64,000 nucleotides of DNA, taken from NCBI GenBank assembly GCA_028278345.1, contig JANQEL010000106.1, positions 32,420-96,419 on the forward strand, written 5' to 3'. The position numbers were made by a program, and so were the translations under genes. Below are positions 29,746 to 38,188 of this stretch, in pieces (the stretch's first letter is position 1; every line of letters starts with the position of its first letter). The notes under the pieces are model-generated. The model searched no databases. It was not told the DNA's origin and saw nothing but the letters and a program-made list of their open reading frames with translations. The DNA is from Myxococcota bacterium (GTDB lineage Bacteria > Myxococcota_A > UBA9160 > UBA4427).

Positions 29746-32400
29746 ATGTCGCCCGCCATGTCGAAGCGCGGCGGGGTCAGCGACAAAGTACATCACGAGG
29801 TTCTTTCGAACGGGCTCACCCTGCTCTTCCGCGAAAGTCACGCCTCCCCGGTCGCCGACGTGCAGATCTGGGCGAACGTCGGCAGTGCCGACGAACGCAA
29901 GCACGAGGCCGGGCTCGCGCACTTCTTCGAGCACATGCTCTTCAAGGGCACCGAGCGCCGCGGCGTGGGCGAGGTCGCGGGGGAGATCGAGGGAGCAGGC
30001 GGGCGCATCAACGCCTACACCTCCTTCGACGTCACCGTCTACTACGCCACCGTGCCGAGCGACGCGACCTTCACCGCGATCGACGTGCTCGTCGACGCCA
30101 TCCGTCACTCGATCTTCGATCCCGTCGAGATCGATCGCGAGATCGAAGTCGTGCTCGAAGAGATCCGGCGAAGCGAAGACTCACCCGCGCACGTGCTGAG
30201 CGACGCCGTGTTTCGCGAGCACTACCAGAAGCATCGCTACGGCCTGCCCATCCTCGGCCCGGCCGAGAGCGTGGCCTCCTTCGATCGCAAGAAGGTCACG
30301 AGATTCTGGAAGCGCTGGTATACGCCGAACAACATGGTGGTGGTGGCCGCCGGCGACTTCGACTCGAAGAAGCTCGCCAAGCAGGTGAAGGCGCAGTTCA
30401 AGGGTGCCAAGCGCGGCGACGCCGAACGCAAGCGCGTGCGCGAGCCGCGTCAGAAGGGCATGCGAAGCGTGGTGGTAAAGCGCCCCTTCGAACGCATGAA
30501 GCTCGATCTCACCTGGCCGAGCGCCGCCTTCCGCGACGAAGACGCCACCTACCTCGATCTGCTCTCGTTCCTCTTCGGCGAGGCCGAGTCGAGCCGGCTG
30601 GTTCGGCGCGTGCGCGAGCACGAGGGGCTGGTCGATCGGATCGACTCTTCTTCCTATACCCCGTACGACCCGGGCGTATTCTCGATCAACATCGACGTCG
30701 AAGACCGCCAATCCCTCGACGCGATTCGCGCCTGCGCGCGCGAAGTGGAACGCCTGCGCAGCGAACCGGTCGGCGCCGACGAACTCGAACGTGCGCGGGC
30801 GAACTTCCTGGCGAGCGAGCACTTCGAGCGCGAAACGGTTTCGGGCCTCGCGAGCAAGCTCGGCAACTTCCATCTGCTCGGTGGCGATTGGCGCAGCGAA
30901 GAGCGCTACTTCGAGACCCTGGCGAAAACCAGGGTGGAGGATCTGCAGAAGGTCGCGAAGAAGTACCTCGCCCCCGAGGCCCTGACGCTCGGAATGCTGC
31001 TCCCCGAGTCGTCGAGCGTGAAGGTGAACCGGCGCAGCCTCGAACGCGCCGTCCAGCAGGGGATCGACGACGCCCACGCGCGACCGTCGGTTCCACCTCG
31101 ACTCGATGGGAAGACGGGCACGAAGCGCGCGAACGGCCGGGCGAAGAGTTCGAAGACCCGGAAGAAGCGCGACGCAATCCACAGTTACGCCCTCGATGGC
31201 GGCGCCGAGCTGCACGTGCAGCCGCGCAAGAACGCGCCTGTGGTGGCGGTGCGCGCGGCCTTCCTCGGAGGCCTGCTCGCGCAGACACCCGAAACGGCGG
31301 GTCTATGCCACTTCCTCTCGTCGACCTGGACGCGGGGCACCGAACGTCTGTCGTCGGGCGCGCTTGCGCGGGCGGTCGAAGACCTCGCCGCCGAAATCGA
31401 CGGTTTCAGCGGGCGAAGCAGCCTCGGCCTGACCCTCGACGTCGCCACCGATCAGCTCGCCCCCTCCCTCGATCTCTTTGCCGAGGTGCTGCTCCACCCC
31501 GGCTTCGAAGCCGAAGAGATCGAGAAGCAACGGCGCGAAACCCTGGCGACGATCGAGCGCCTCGAAGACCAGCTCGCCCAACAGGCCTTCGCGCTCTTCG
31601 CGCGCACCCACTTCGAGAGCCACCCCTACCGCCTGCCGATGATCGGAACGCGCGAGAGCGTGGCCTCGTTCGACGAAGCCGCGTTGCGCAGCCATCAGGC
31701 GCGGCTGATCGGCCGGCGCAACCTCGCGATCGGCGTCGCGGGAGATGTCGATCCGGATGAGATCGCGGCCAAACTCTCCGAGCGCCTGGTGGGGTTGCCC
31801 GAGGGCGCGGGGCTGCGAGACGCCCTGCCCGCCCTCGAAGCGCCGCCCGATAGCATCCGCAAGGGCCTGCTCCACAAGGATCGCGCGCAGGCGCATCTCG
31901 TGATGGGCTTCCGCGGGCTCAGCGTCGACGATGACGATCGTCCTTCACTCGATGTGATCAGCCAGCTGCTCGCCGGCCAGAGCGGTCGCCTCTTCCTCGA
32001 GCTGCGCGACAAGCAGAGCCTCGCCTACAGCGTGAACGCGATGAGCGTCGAGGGTTTCGCACCGGGCTACTTCGTGGTCTACATCGCGACCGCCCCCGAA
32101 AAGCTCGAAGCCGCGCGCAGCGGAATGCTCGCGGAGCTCACGCGCCTGCTCGACGGTCCGCCCGATGCTCGCGAGTTCGAGGAAGCTCGGCGCAACCTGA
32201 TCGGCAATCACGCGATCGGCCAGCAACGCAACGCCGGACACGCGGCGCACCTGGCACTCGATGCACTGTATGGCCTCGGCGCCGGTTCACACCTGCACTA
32301 TGGCGAGCGGGTCGGGGCCGTGACCCGCGAGGACATCATGCGCGTGGCACGACGCATCGTGCGCCTGGACGCCTACACGGAAGCGGTCGTCGCGCCCTAG
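29746..32400 (+). CDS. Duplicated M16 zinc peptidase
   Basis: An 884-residue protein made of two M16 (pitrilysin/PqqL-like) units. The N-terminal unit is catalytically complete: H59-F-F-E62-H63 and E139, 76 residues after the last His. The second unit, from about residue 480 after a Lys/Arg-rich linker, has lost the metal site (HFLSS at the HxxEH position) but keeps the GRLFLELRDKQSLAY stretch that grips substrate. One active and one inactive half forming a chamber is usual for the family. No signal peptide is evident. The start is one of two nearby ATGs (29746, 29758). Confidence 0.88.
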   Translation: MSPAMSKRGGVSDKVHHEVLSNGLTLLFRESHASPVADVQIWANVGSADERKHEAGLAHFFEHMLFKGTERRGVGEVAGEIEGAGGRINAYTSFDVTVYYATVPSDATFTAIDVLVDAIRHSIFDPVEIDREIEVVLEEIRRSEDSPAHVLSDAVFREHYQKHRYGLPILGPAESVASFDRKKVTRFWKRWYTPNNMVVVAAGDFDSKKLAKQVKAQFKGAKRGDAERKRVREPRQKGMRSVVVKRPFERMKLDLTWPSAAFRDEDATYLDLLSFLFGEAESSRLVRRVREHEGLVDRIDSSSYTPYDPGVFSINIDVEDRQSLDAIRACAREVERLRSEPVGADELERARANFLASEHFERETVSGLASKLGNFHLLGGDWRSEERYFETLAKTRVEDLQKVAKKYLAPEALTLGMLLPESSSVKVNRRSLERAVQQGIDDAHARPSVPPRLDGKTGTKRANGRAKSSKTRKKRDAIHSYALDGGAELHVQPRKNAPVVAVRAAFLGGLLAQTPETAGLCHFLSSTWTRGTERLSSGALARAVEDLAAEIDGFSGRSSLGLTLDVATDQLAPSLDLFAEVLLHPGFEAEEIEKQRRETLATIERLEDQLAQQAFALFARTHFESHPYRLPMIGTRESVASFDEAALRSHQARLIGRRNLAIGVAGDVDPDEIAAKLSERLVGLPEGAGLRDALPALEAPPDSIRKGLLHKDRAQAHLVMGFRGLSVDDDDRPSLDVISQLLAGQSGRLFLELRDKQSLAYSVNAMSVEGFAPGYFVVYIATAPEKLEAARSGMLAELTRLLDGPPDAREFEEARRNLIGNHAIGQQRNAGHAAHLALDALYGLGAGSHLHYGERVGAVTREDIMRVARRIVRLDAYTEAVVAP

Positions 32401-32413
32401 CCTGCGCGCTGCG

Positions 32414-34144
32414 CTACCAGGCCGAGGCTTCGCCGTCGGCGCGCGGATCGCTCCCGCCCATGATCCAGCCCGACTCGTGATCGACCACGATGCTCTGCGC
32501 CGACGACCAGCGTCGTCCAGAGACGTCCACCGTATGACCGCGCCGCCGCAGCGCATCGATCACATCGCGCGGAAACTCGGGCTCGAGGAAGAGCTTGTTG
32601 GGAATCCACTGGTGGTGGAAGCGCGGGGCCGCCACCGCCTCTTGCGCGTTCATCCCGTAGTCGACGACGTTCAGGATGGTGAGCAGGGTCGTCGTGATGA
32701 TGCGCGGCCCGCCCGGGCTCCCCGTCACCATCAGGGGCTTGCCATCCCGGAGCAGGATGCTTGGCGTCATGCTGGACAGCGGACGCTTGAAGGGCGCGAT
32801 CGCGTTCGCACCCCTCGTGTCGACGAGGCCATAGGCGTTGGGCGTGTCGGGGGCAACGGCGAAGTCGTCCATCTCGTTGTTCATCACCACGCCCGTGCCC
32901 GGCACCGTGATCCCGGAACCGAAGGGCGTATTGATCGTCTTGGTGATCGCCACCGCGTTGCCCGCCGCGTCGAGCACCGAGAGATGGGCCGTGCCCGAAT
33001 CGTTCGCCGGGAGCCCCGGCCCTTCGACGCGAAGCGTGCTCTCGCGTTGCCCCCAGGTCCACGGCGGGCGCTTGAACCACGGCGGGTTCAGGCGCGCGCG
33101 TTGCTGCGCGGCGTACTCCTTCGAGATGAGTCGCTCGACGGGAACGGCGACGAAGTCGCTATCTCCCATGTAGGCCGCGCGATCCGCGAAGGCGAGCTTC
33201 ATCGCTTCGGCAATCAGGTGAAGGCTCGCTGAACTCCCGGCGCCCTGCGCGGCGAGGTCGAAACCCTCGAGGATGTTCAGAGCCTCGATCAATACAACTC
33301 CGCCCGAGGAAGGCGGCGGATAGCTGATCACTTCGACATCGCGGTAGCTCCCGCGCACGGCTTCGCGAACCACCGGGCGATAGCCCGCGAGGTCGTCCTT
33401 GCTCAGGATGCCGCCCATCGCTTCGAGATGCGCGACCATCTTCTCCGCGATCCAGCCGGTATAGAAGACCTCGGGCCCGTCTTCGGCGATGGCGCGCATC
33501 GTGCGACCGAGATCTTCCTGCACGAGCCGCCAACCGACGTCGATGTCCTCGTTCGTATTCCATTGGATGCGCGCCGTTTCGGGAAAGCGCTCGGCGGGCA
33601 GGAAGTTGCGAACACGGCCGACCATCCGCGCGTGATAGGGCCCGATCTCGAAGCCCTGCTCCGCGAGTTCGATCGCGGGTGCGATGACGGTCGCGAGGGG
33701 GAGGGTCCCCCAACGTTCGAGTGCGAGCGCGAGGCCGCGCACGAGCCCCGGAGTCGCGATCGCAAGCGGGCCGTGCACCGAAGCGCGCTCGGGGACGCCT
33801 TCTTCTACATACATGTCGCGATGGGCCCTGGCGGGGGCGGTCTCGCGGGCGTCGAGGGCGATCGTCTCGCCCTCGGCGGTGCGGATCAGCACGAAGGCGC
33901 CACCGCCGAGCCCCGACGAGAACGGCTGGGTGACCGAAAGCGCGAACGCGGTGGCCACGGCGGCGTCGACCGCGTTGCCCCCCTGTTCGAGCATCGCCCG
34001 TCCGGCGCGGGCCGCGTCGACCTGCGAGGTCACGACCATGCCGCGCTTGCCGTGCGCCGGGGCCCGGCTGGCGGCATTGCCGTGGGCTGCGGGCAACAGC
34101 ATGAGGGCGACGAGCACGGCGGACGCGAAATCGAGCCGGCTCAC
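32414..34144 (-). CDS. ggt: Gamma-glutamyltranspeptidase
   Basis: A periplasmic Ntn-hydrolase that cleaves gamma-glutamyl bonds of glutathione and self-processes at a Thr. The 576-residue product has an export signal (LDFASAVLVALMLLPAAHGNA), GMVVTSQVDAARAGRAML, then the processing and catalytic Thr385 in NDSGTAHLSV and the oxyanion GSPGG. The GTG at 34144 gives the usual length with the signal at the N-terminus; the frame is open to 34312, which would bury it. It is divergent from the cyclophilin gene at 34263. Confidence 0.93.
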   Translation of the reverse strand: MSRLDFASAVLVALMLLPAAHGNAASRAPAHGKRGMVVTSQVDAARAGRAMLEQGGNAVDAAVATAFALSVTQPFSSGLGGGAFVLIRTAEGETIALDARETAPARAHRDMYVEEGVPERASVHGPLAIATPGLVRGLALALERWGTLPLATVIAPAIELAEQGFEIGPYHARMVGRVRNFLPAERFPETARIQWNTNEDIDVGWRLVQEDLGRTMRAIAEDGPEVFYTGWIAEKMVAHLEAMGGILSKDDLAGYRPVVREAVRGSYRDVEVISYPPPSSGGVVLIEALNILEGFDLAAQGAGSSASLHLIAEAMKLAFADRAAYMGDSDFVAVPVERLISKEYAAQQRARLNPPWFKRPPWTWGQRESTLRVEGPGLPANDSGTAHLSVLDAAGNAVAITKTINTPFGSGITVPGTGVVMNNEMDDFAVAPDTPNAYGLVDTRGANAIAPFKRPLSSMTPSILLRDGKPLMVTGSPGGPRIITTTLLTILNVVDYGMNAQEAVAAPRFHHQWIPNKLFLEPEFPRDVIDALRRRGHTVDVSGRRWSSAQSIVVDHESGWIMGGSDPRADGEASAW

Positions 34145-34262
34145 GGCGCTTCGGATTGAAAATTTCCGGCGCTTCGGCCGATGAGTGCTGCATCGCGAAG
34201 CGGCAACCGGGTGTCGCAACCGCAACGAGAACCCACGGGATTCGAATCGGGAGGAAGACATC

Positions 34263-34952
34263 ATGCGCCCGACCGTATCACAGGCCCGCGCGCGAACTTC
34301 CGCGCTCCTCATCGCCTTCGTGTGGGTTGCGGCCTGCCAACCCGCGGAACCGAGGAAGCCACTGCGTCCGCAGATCGAAGCCAGCCCGAACTTCGCGGCG
34401 GAAGCCGCCGCCTTCAGCTGGCCCGACGAACCCAGTCATGTCATCGCCCTGGAGATCGCAGGGCACGGCACCATTCGCATCGGCTTGTACGACCAGGTCG
34501 CCCCGAAGACCGTCGCCCACGTCGTCGATTGCGCCGTGCGCGGCGTCTACGACGACACCCTATTCCACCGCGTGATCGCCGACTTCATGATCCAGGGCGG
34601 CGACCCCGCCACCCGCAAGCGCGGCCCCGACACCACCCGGGGCAACTGGGGCGACCTTCGGGTGGAAGACGAGATCGCCTCGATCCACCACGACCGCGGG
34701 GTGGTCTCGCTCGCGAACCGCGGCCGCCCGAACACCGGGGAGAGCCAGTTCTTCATCATCCAGCGCGACAGCCGGCACCTCGACGGCAAGCACGCGATCT
34801 TCGGCCGGGTGCTCGAGGGCATGGAGATCGTCGACGCCATGGCGAGCGTCAAGACCGACCTCCACGGCCGCTGGGGCGACAAGGACAAGCCGATCGAAAA
34901 CCTCGTCCTCACCCGCGCCGTGCTCGAAAGCGGAAGCCTCGCCAAGTCCTAG
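34263..34952 (+). CDS. Lipoprotein cyclophilin-type peptidyl-prolyl isomerase
   Basis: A 229-residue exported cyclophilin. GGGAGGAAGA lies just before the ATG, and the signal ends in the lipobox WVAAC. The isomerase domain shows GTIRIGLYDQVAPKTV, LFHRVIADFMIQGGDP (catalytic Arg and Phe-Met-Gln region), NTGESQFFII and HAIFGRVLEGMEIVD. It would assist folding of exported proteins. The last codons run straight into a palindromic element: the TAG stop belongs to that element's CTAG terminus, so the C-terminus may have been trimmed or altered by the insertion. Confidence 0.9.
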   Translation: MRPTVSQARARTSALLIAFVWVAACQPAEPRKPLRPQIEASPNFAAEAAAFSWPDEPSHVIALEIAGHGTIRIGLYDQVAPKTVAHVVDCAVRGVYDDTLFHRVIADFMIQGGDPATRKRGPDTTRGNWGDLRVEDEIASIHHDRGVVSLANRGRPNTGESQFFIIQRDSRHLDGKHAIFGRVLEGMEIVDAMASVKTDLHGRWGDKDKPIENLVLTRAVLESGSLAKS

Positions 34953-35115
34953 CAGGCTGCGGGAGACCCCTTCGGTCGCCATGCACAGCCCTTCGATCCG
35001 ATCTCTGCGTTGCGGAACCGTGGCCGTAGCTACGGCTACGCCCACGAACCCGCGCCTTGATCTCGGCCCGAATGGCTGTACCTGGCTCGGTCAGGGATCT
35101 TCCGCAGCCTGCTAG
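34949..35115. repeat. 167-bp palindromic MITE-like element
   Basis: Both ends read CTAGCAGGCTGCGG as mirror images (34949-34962 and 35102-35115), and the interior remains partly self-complementary up to a centre at about 35030 (CCGTAGCTACGG). A cruciform-capable element of this size with no coding capacity and matching ends suggests a transposase-dependent miniature element or large REP-like repeat. It supplies the stop codon of the cyclophilin gene and ends 39 bp before tRNA-Phe. Genome copy number would decide its nature. Confidence 0.7.
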
Positions 35116-35154
35116 ACGCCCGATCGGGGAATGGTTAGAGTCCCGCGCCTCGGT

Positions 35155-35230
35155 GGCCTGGTAGCTCAGTTGGTAGAGCACGCGACTGAAAATCGCGGTG
35201 TCACTGGTTCAATTCCAGTCCGGGCCACCA
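35155..35230 (+). tRNA. tRNA-Phe (GAA)
   Basis: A 76-nt cloverleaf with a 7-bp acceptor stem (GGCCTGG/CCGGGCC, one T-G pair), a D arm GCTC/GAGC, an anticodon stem CGCGA/TCGCG with loop CTGAAAA (anticodon GAA), a T arm ACTGG/CCAGT and an encoded CCA end. Confidence 0.97.
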
Positions 35231-36438
35231 CCGACTTCACCTGCGCTTCGCTCCGTCGGGGTCGGCGTCGAGCCGAAACCCCGCGCGCTCGCTCCTCGTG
35301 CCGGTTCACGCTGGCCCGAACCAGCGATGTGACGCTCAGCGAGGCGCGTCAGCGCGGATCCACCGCGAGCGAATCCAGGCCTGCACGGGTCGTTCGAAGC
35401 GGTGGAGGCTGAGGGCCGAGAGCGCGACCACGAGTAGCGAGTAGCGAGTAGCGAGTAGAACAGAAAGAACTCCACCGAAAACCGAACGAACACGATCTCG
35501 AACTTCTCGTCGAGGGTCACGAGTAGGAGCTGAACGGGGAAGTGGATCATGTAGACCGAATACGAGATCTCTCCCAGGTAGGCGAGCGGCCTTGCGCTGA
35601 AAGCGCGATCGAGTGGCGCACAGTTGAGCACCAACAGGACGAGAGCCGGAAAGATCACGAGCGAGTGGGCCAGCAGTGTCGCCGTGGTTCGGGGATATCC
35701 GGCCATCACGAAGTAGCCGATCGTGATTGCAGCCAGGCCTCCCGCCACCCACGCCAGGGTTCCCGAACGCCCCCTCTCCTGCGCCCGACGATGCACCTGG
35801 AACGCGAGTGCTCCGCCGAAGAAACCCGCCAGCCCGCGCGAAATGTGTCGGTTGAACACATGGGTGTCGACGTCGCCGAGATGGATCGTGATCGCGACTG
35901 CAACGAGTACCGCGAAGCCCAGCTTGAACCACCGAGCAAAGAAGTACATGCACACGAAGAACGCGATGTAGGAGACCTCTTCGACGGTCAGAGACCACGA
36001 TGGGCCATTGAACGAGTACTGCGTACGCACGACACCCTGCTGCAAGAACAATACGTTCAGGGCGAAGTGCATCAGGTCGTTCGCGTGGTAGACGAAGCTT
36101 CCGAGCCCCTCGCGCGCGCGCCACGTCTGCAGTAGCGCCACGCAACAGAGCGTGGCGAAGTGCAGCGGGTAGAGGCGCGAGAAGCGCAACACGAAGAAGG
36201 TGAGCGGGCGCACCTCTCTGCGGGCCAGCGCTTCGAGGTAGACGTGGCTGAGCACGAACCCCGAGAGCACGAAGAACAGATCCACCAGCATGATGCCCCA
36301 TCGGTGGAGCCAATAGGTCACGAAGCCGTCGAAAACCGGCGTCGAAGTGAAGTGCGAGTAGTGGTAGAAGAGCGCCACTCCGAGGGCAGCGATACCCCGC
36401 AGCGAGTCGAGGGCGAAGATCCGCTCGCGGTTCACCAT
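35209..36438 (-). CDS. Membrane acyltransferase (acyltransferase 3), 3' end out of frame at a heptanucleotide repeat
   Basis: An OafA/acyltransferase-3-type protein that would O-acylate a surface glycan. It starts FALDSLRGIAALGVALFYHY and has about ten hydrophobic segments, the catalytic-type R/H loop region and FNGPSWSLTVEEV. The normal C-terminus (...LSLHRFERPVQAWIRSR) is encoded in a different frame, ending at 35336. The switch falls at (CTACTCG)4 on the coding strand (35431-35458). As written, the frame misreads into a Ser/Arg-rich tail that runs antisense into tRNA-Phe and stops at 35209. Two or five repeat copies would restore the frame. I read this as a contingency (phase-variable) gene, at present off or altered. 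Confidence 0.8.
   Translation of the reverse strand: MVNRERIFALDSLRGIAALGVALFYHYSHFTSTPVFDGFVTYWLHRWGIMLVDLFFVLSGFVLSHVYLEALARREVRPLTFFVLRFSRLYPLHFATLCCVALLQTWRAREGLGSFVYHANDLMHFALNVLFLQQGVVRTQYSFNGPSWSLTVEEVSYIAFFVCMYFFARWFKLGFAVLVAVAITIHLGDVDTHVFNRHISRGLAGFFGGALAFQVHRRAQERGRSGTLAWVAGGLAAITIGYFVMAGYPRTTATLLAHSLVIFPALVLLVLNCAPLDRAFSARPLAYLGEISYSVYMIHFPVQLLLVTLDEKFEIVFVRFSVEFFLFYSLLATRYSWSRSRPSASTASNDPCRPGFARGGSALTRLAERHIAGSGQREPARGASARGFGSTPTPTERSAGEVGGGPDWN
35431..35458. repeat. Heptanucleotide tandem repeat (CGAGTAG)4
   Basis: Four perfect copies of CGAGTAG lie inside the 3' part of the acyltransferase gene. Seven is not a multiple of three, so each gain or loss of a unit changes the reading frame downstream. 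Only n = 2, 5, 8 copies join the conserved C-terminus. Confidence 0.9.
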
Positions 36439-36460
36439 CTACAGCCTCTGTATCCGCGTC

Positions 36461-38110
36461 TCATGGTGCTGCATTCGCGCGCATACCTTCCCGCCTTGCC
36501 TTCCGGACCATTTCGAGATCCCCGAGGATCTCATCGCGATACGGCCCGCCATCCCGAAGCGCTTGTTCGAGATCAGCGATCGCAGTGTCGTAGTCGCCGA
36601 GATAGAAGCGCGCGCTCGCAAGCGCCCTCTTCTGGTGCTGGGTTCGCGTGCCGGCCCGCTCGTAGTCTTCGATGATCAACCCGGCCACCTGACGGCGCTT
36701 GCTCACGACCCTCGGATCGTTCAGGTGCGGCGCGATCCCGGGGGTCGCAAAGAGATCCAACACCCGATACCAACCGCCATGAAGAAGTGCCTCCAGTTCG
36801 TGGAGCGCCGCGTCCACATTTCCGCGTTCGAACTCGATCGAGGCGCGCACATAGTGACCGATACTGCCAGCCGGATATTTGTTGGCAGATTCGACGGTCA
36901 GCCTCCGACCGTCGTTCTCCCAGAGCCATGCCCGCTGGCTCGAGTGGTACGCGAAGAACACGATGAGCAGTGCACTCGCGATCCGCAGCCCCTGGTCGAG
37001 CCGCGCCACCGTGTCGTTCGAAACCCGGACTCGATCCACGAGCGCCCCTTCGAGTTCCGACTTCCAGAGCAGCACGGCGATCAGCGCGCCGGGAAGCATG
37101 AAGTAGAGGTAGCGATCGGCCAGCGGATAGTAGAAGGGGAAGACCTGCGAAACCATGACGAAGGCCGTTCCCGCCCCCAGCCACCACGCCGCTTCCGGAT
37201 GACCCCGCACCAGACCTCGGGCGATACGCCAGCCGATCAGCACGACGACGGGAATCGAGGCGAGCCACCAGGTGTTCCACCAGGAACGAACCGGAGGCGG
37301 TAGATGGTATCCGGACAGGCCGGCCGATGTCCCTGCCATCAGGACGTAGCGCGACGCGTTCGCGATCGCGTTGCGAAACAGATCGAGCGAGCCTTCGAAC
37401 TCCGGGCCGCGGCTGAGCGAAGTCGAATCGAACGCGGGGTAGGCGCAGATGCAGAACGTCACGGCCCACACGACGAACCACGATATGGAAAGTCGTGGAG
37501 TCTCTCGCTTTCTCCACTGACACCAATACAGGCCCAGTGCGATCGGCAACACCATCACCGCGGAGATCTTGAACAGAAGCGCGGAAGCAAAGAAGACCGT
37601 CGCCACCAGAGGGCGGGTGCGAACCAGAAGCAATGCCGCCAGCCCGCACGCGAGGGCCAGGATCGAACGAAGTTGAGAGATCCATGCGACGGCCTCGACA
37701 TTTGCGGGGTGCACGAGAAAGAATGCACCCCCCACGTAGGCCCAATTTCGCGCGATGCCCTGCTGATGAATCAGCGCCGCAATCAGTGTCGCGTTGGCGG
37801 CGTGGACGAGAACGTTTACGACGTGATAAGCAAGCGTGTCCTCACCAAACAGCGCCCACTCGATGCGACTCGTCAGCAGGTAGAGTGGCGCGTAGACCAT
37901 CATTTCGTGTTGCAGCGCTCCGAAGAGATCGAAGGCCTGCAGCAGGAAGTCGGCGCTCAAGTCGTAGCTGTGGCCCAGGCCGACGACGAGGAAGCGGTCG
38001 TCCGAGAAGAAGGTTCCTTCGAGCGCCTTGCGGTAGATGATCAGGCCGACGACGCATGCGGCGGCGTAGAAGATCGCCAGCGACCGACGAAACTCGCTCC
38101 GCGTCGACAT
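36461..38110 (-). CDS. TMTC-like membrane protein with TPR-like C-terminus
   Basis: A 549-residue multi-pass protein resembling bacterial relatives of TMTC/PMT O-mannosyltransferases, GT-C enzymes using lipid-linked sugar. Family-like loops include VNVLVHAANATLIAAL, FFLVHPANVEAVAWISQLR and SALLFKISAVMVLPIAL, with about ten membrane spans. The C-terminal 150 residues form helical repeats of TPR type (SIEFERGNVDAALHELEALL, ASARFYLGDYDTAIADLEQAL). It ends 22 bp before the acyltransferase on the same strand; both probably act on surface glycans or glycoproteins. The donor and acceptor are unknown. Confidence 0.7.
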   Translation of the reverse strand: MSTRSEFRRSLAIFYAAACVVGLIIYRKALEGTFFSDDRFLVVGLGHSYDLSADFLLQAFDLFGALQHEMMVYAPLYLLTSRIEWALFGEDTLAYHVVNVLVHAANATLIAALIHQQGIARNWAYVGGAFFLVHPANVEAVAWISQLRSILALACGLAALLLVRTRPLVATVFFASALLFKISAVMVLPIALGLYWCQWRKRETPRLSISWFVVWAVTFCICAYPAFDSTSLSRGPEFEGSLDLFRNAIANASRYVLMAGTSAGLSGYHLPPPVRSWWNTWWLASIPVVVLIGWRIARGLVRGHPEAAWWLGAGTAFVMVSQVFPFYYPLADRYLYFMLPGALIAVLLWKSELEGALVDRVRVSNDTVARLDQGLRIASALLIVFFAYHSSQRAWLWENDGRRLTVESANKYPAGSIGHYVRASIEFERGNVDAALHELEALLHGGWYRVLDLFATPGIAPHLNDPRVVSKRRQVAGLIIEDYERAGTRTQHQKRALASARFYLGDYDTAIADLEQALRDGGPYRDEILGDLEMVRKARREGMRANAAP

Positions 38111-38188
38111 GATTCACCAGCCTCACCGTTTCCGTTCGAGAACCAGGAGATACGGCGTAGCACAGGTCGATCAGCGATCCGCCGCGTT

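Noticed and set aside
35209..35335. Ser/Arg-rich C-terminal tail of the acyltransferase as a real extension
   Set aside because: It lies beyond the frame change, overlaps tRNA-Phe antisense, and the true C-terminus is in the other frame.
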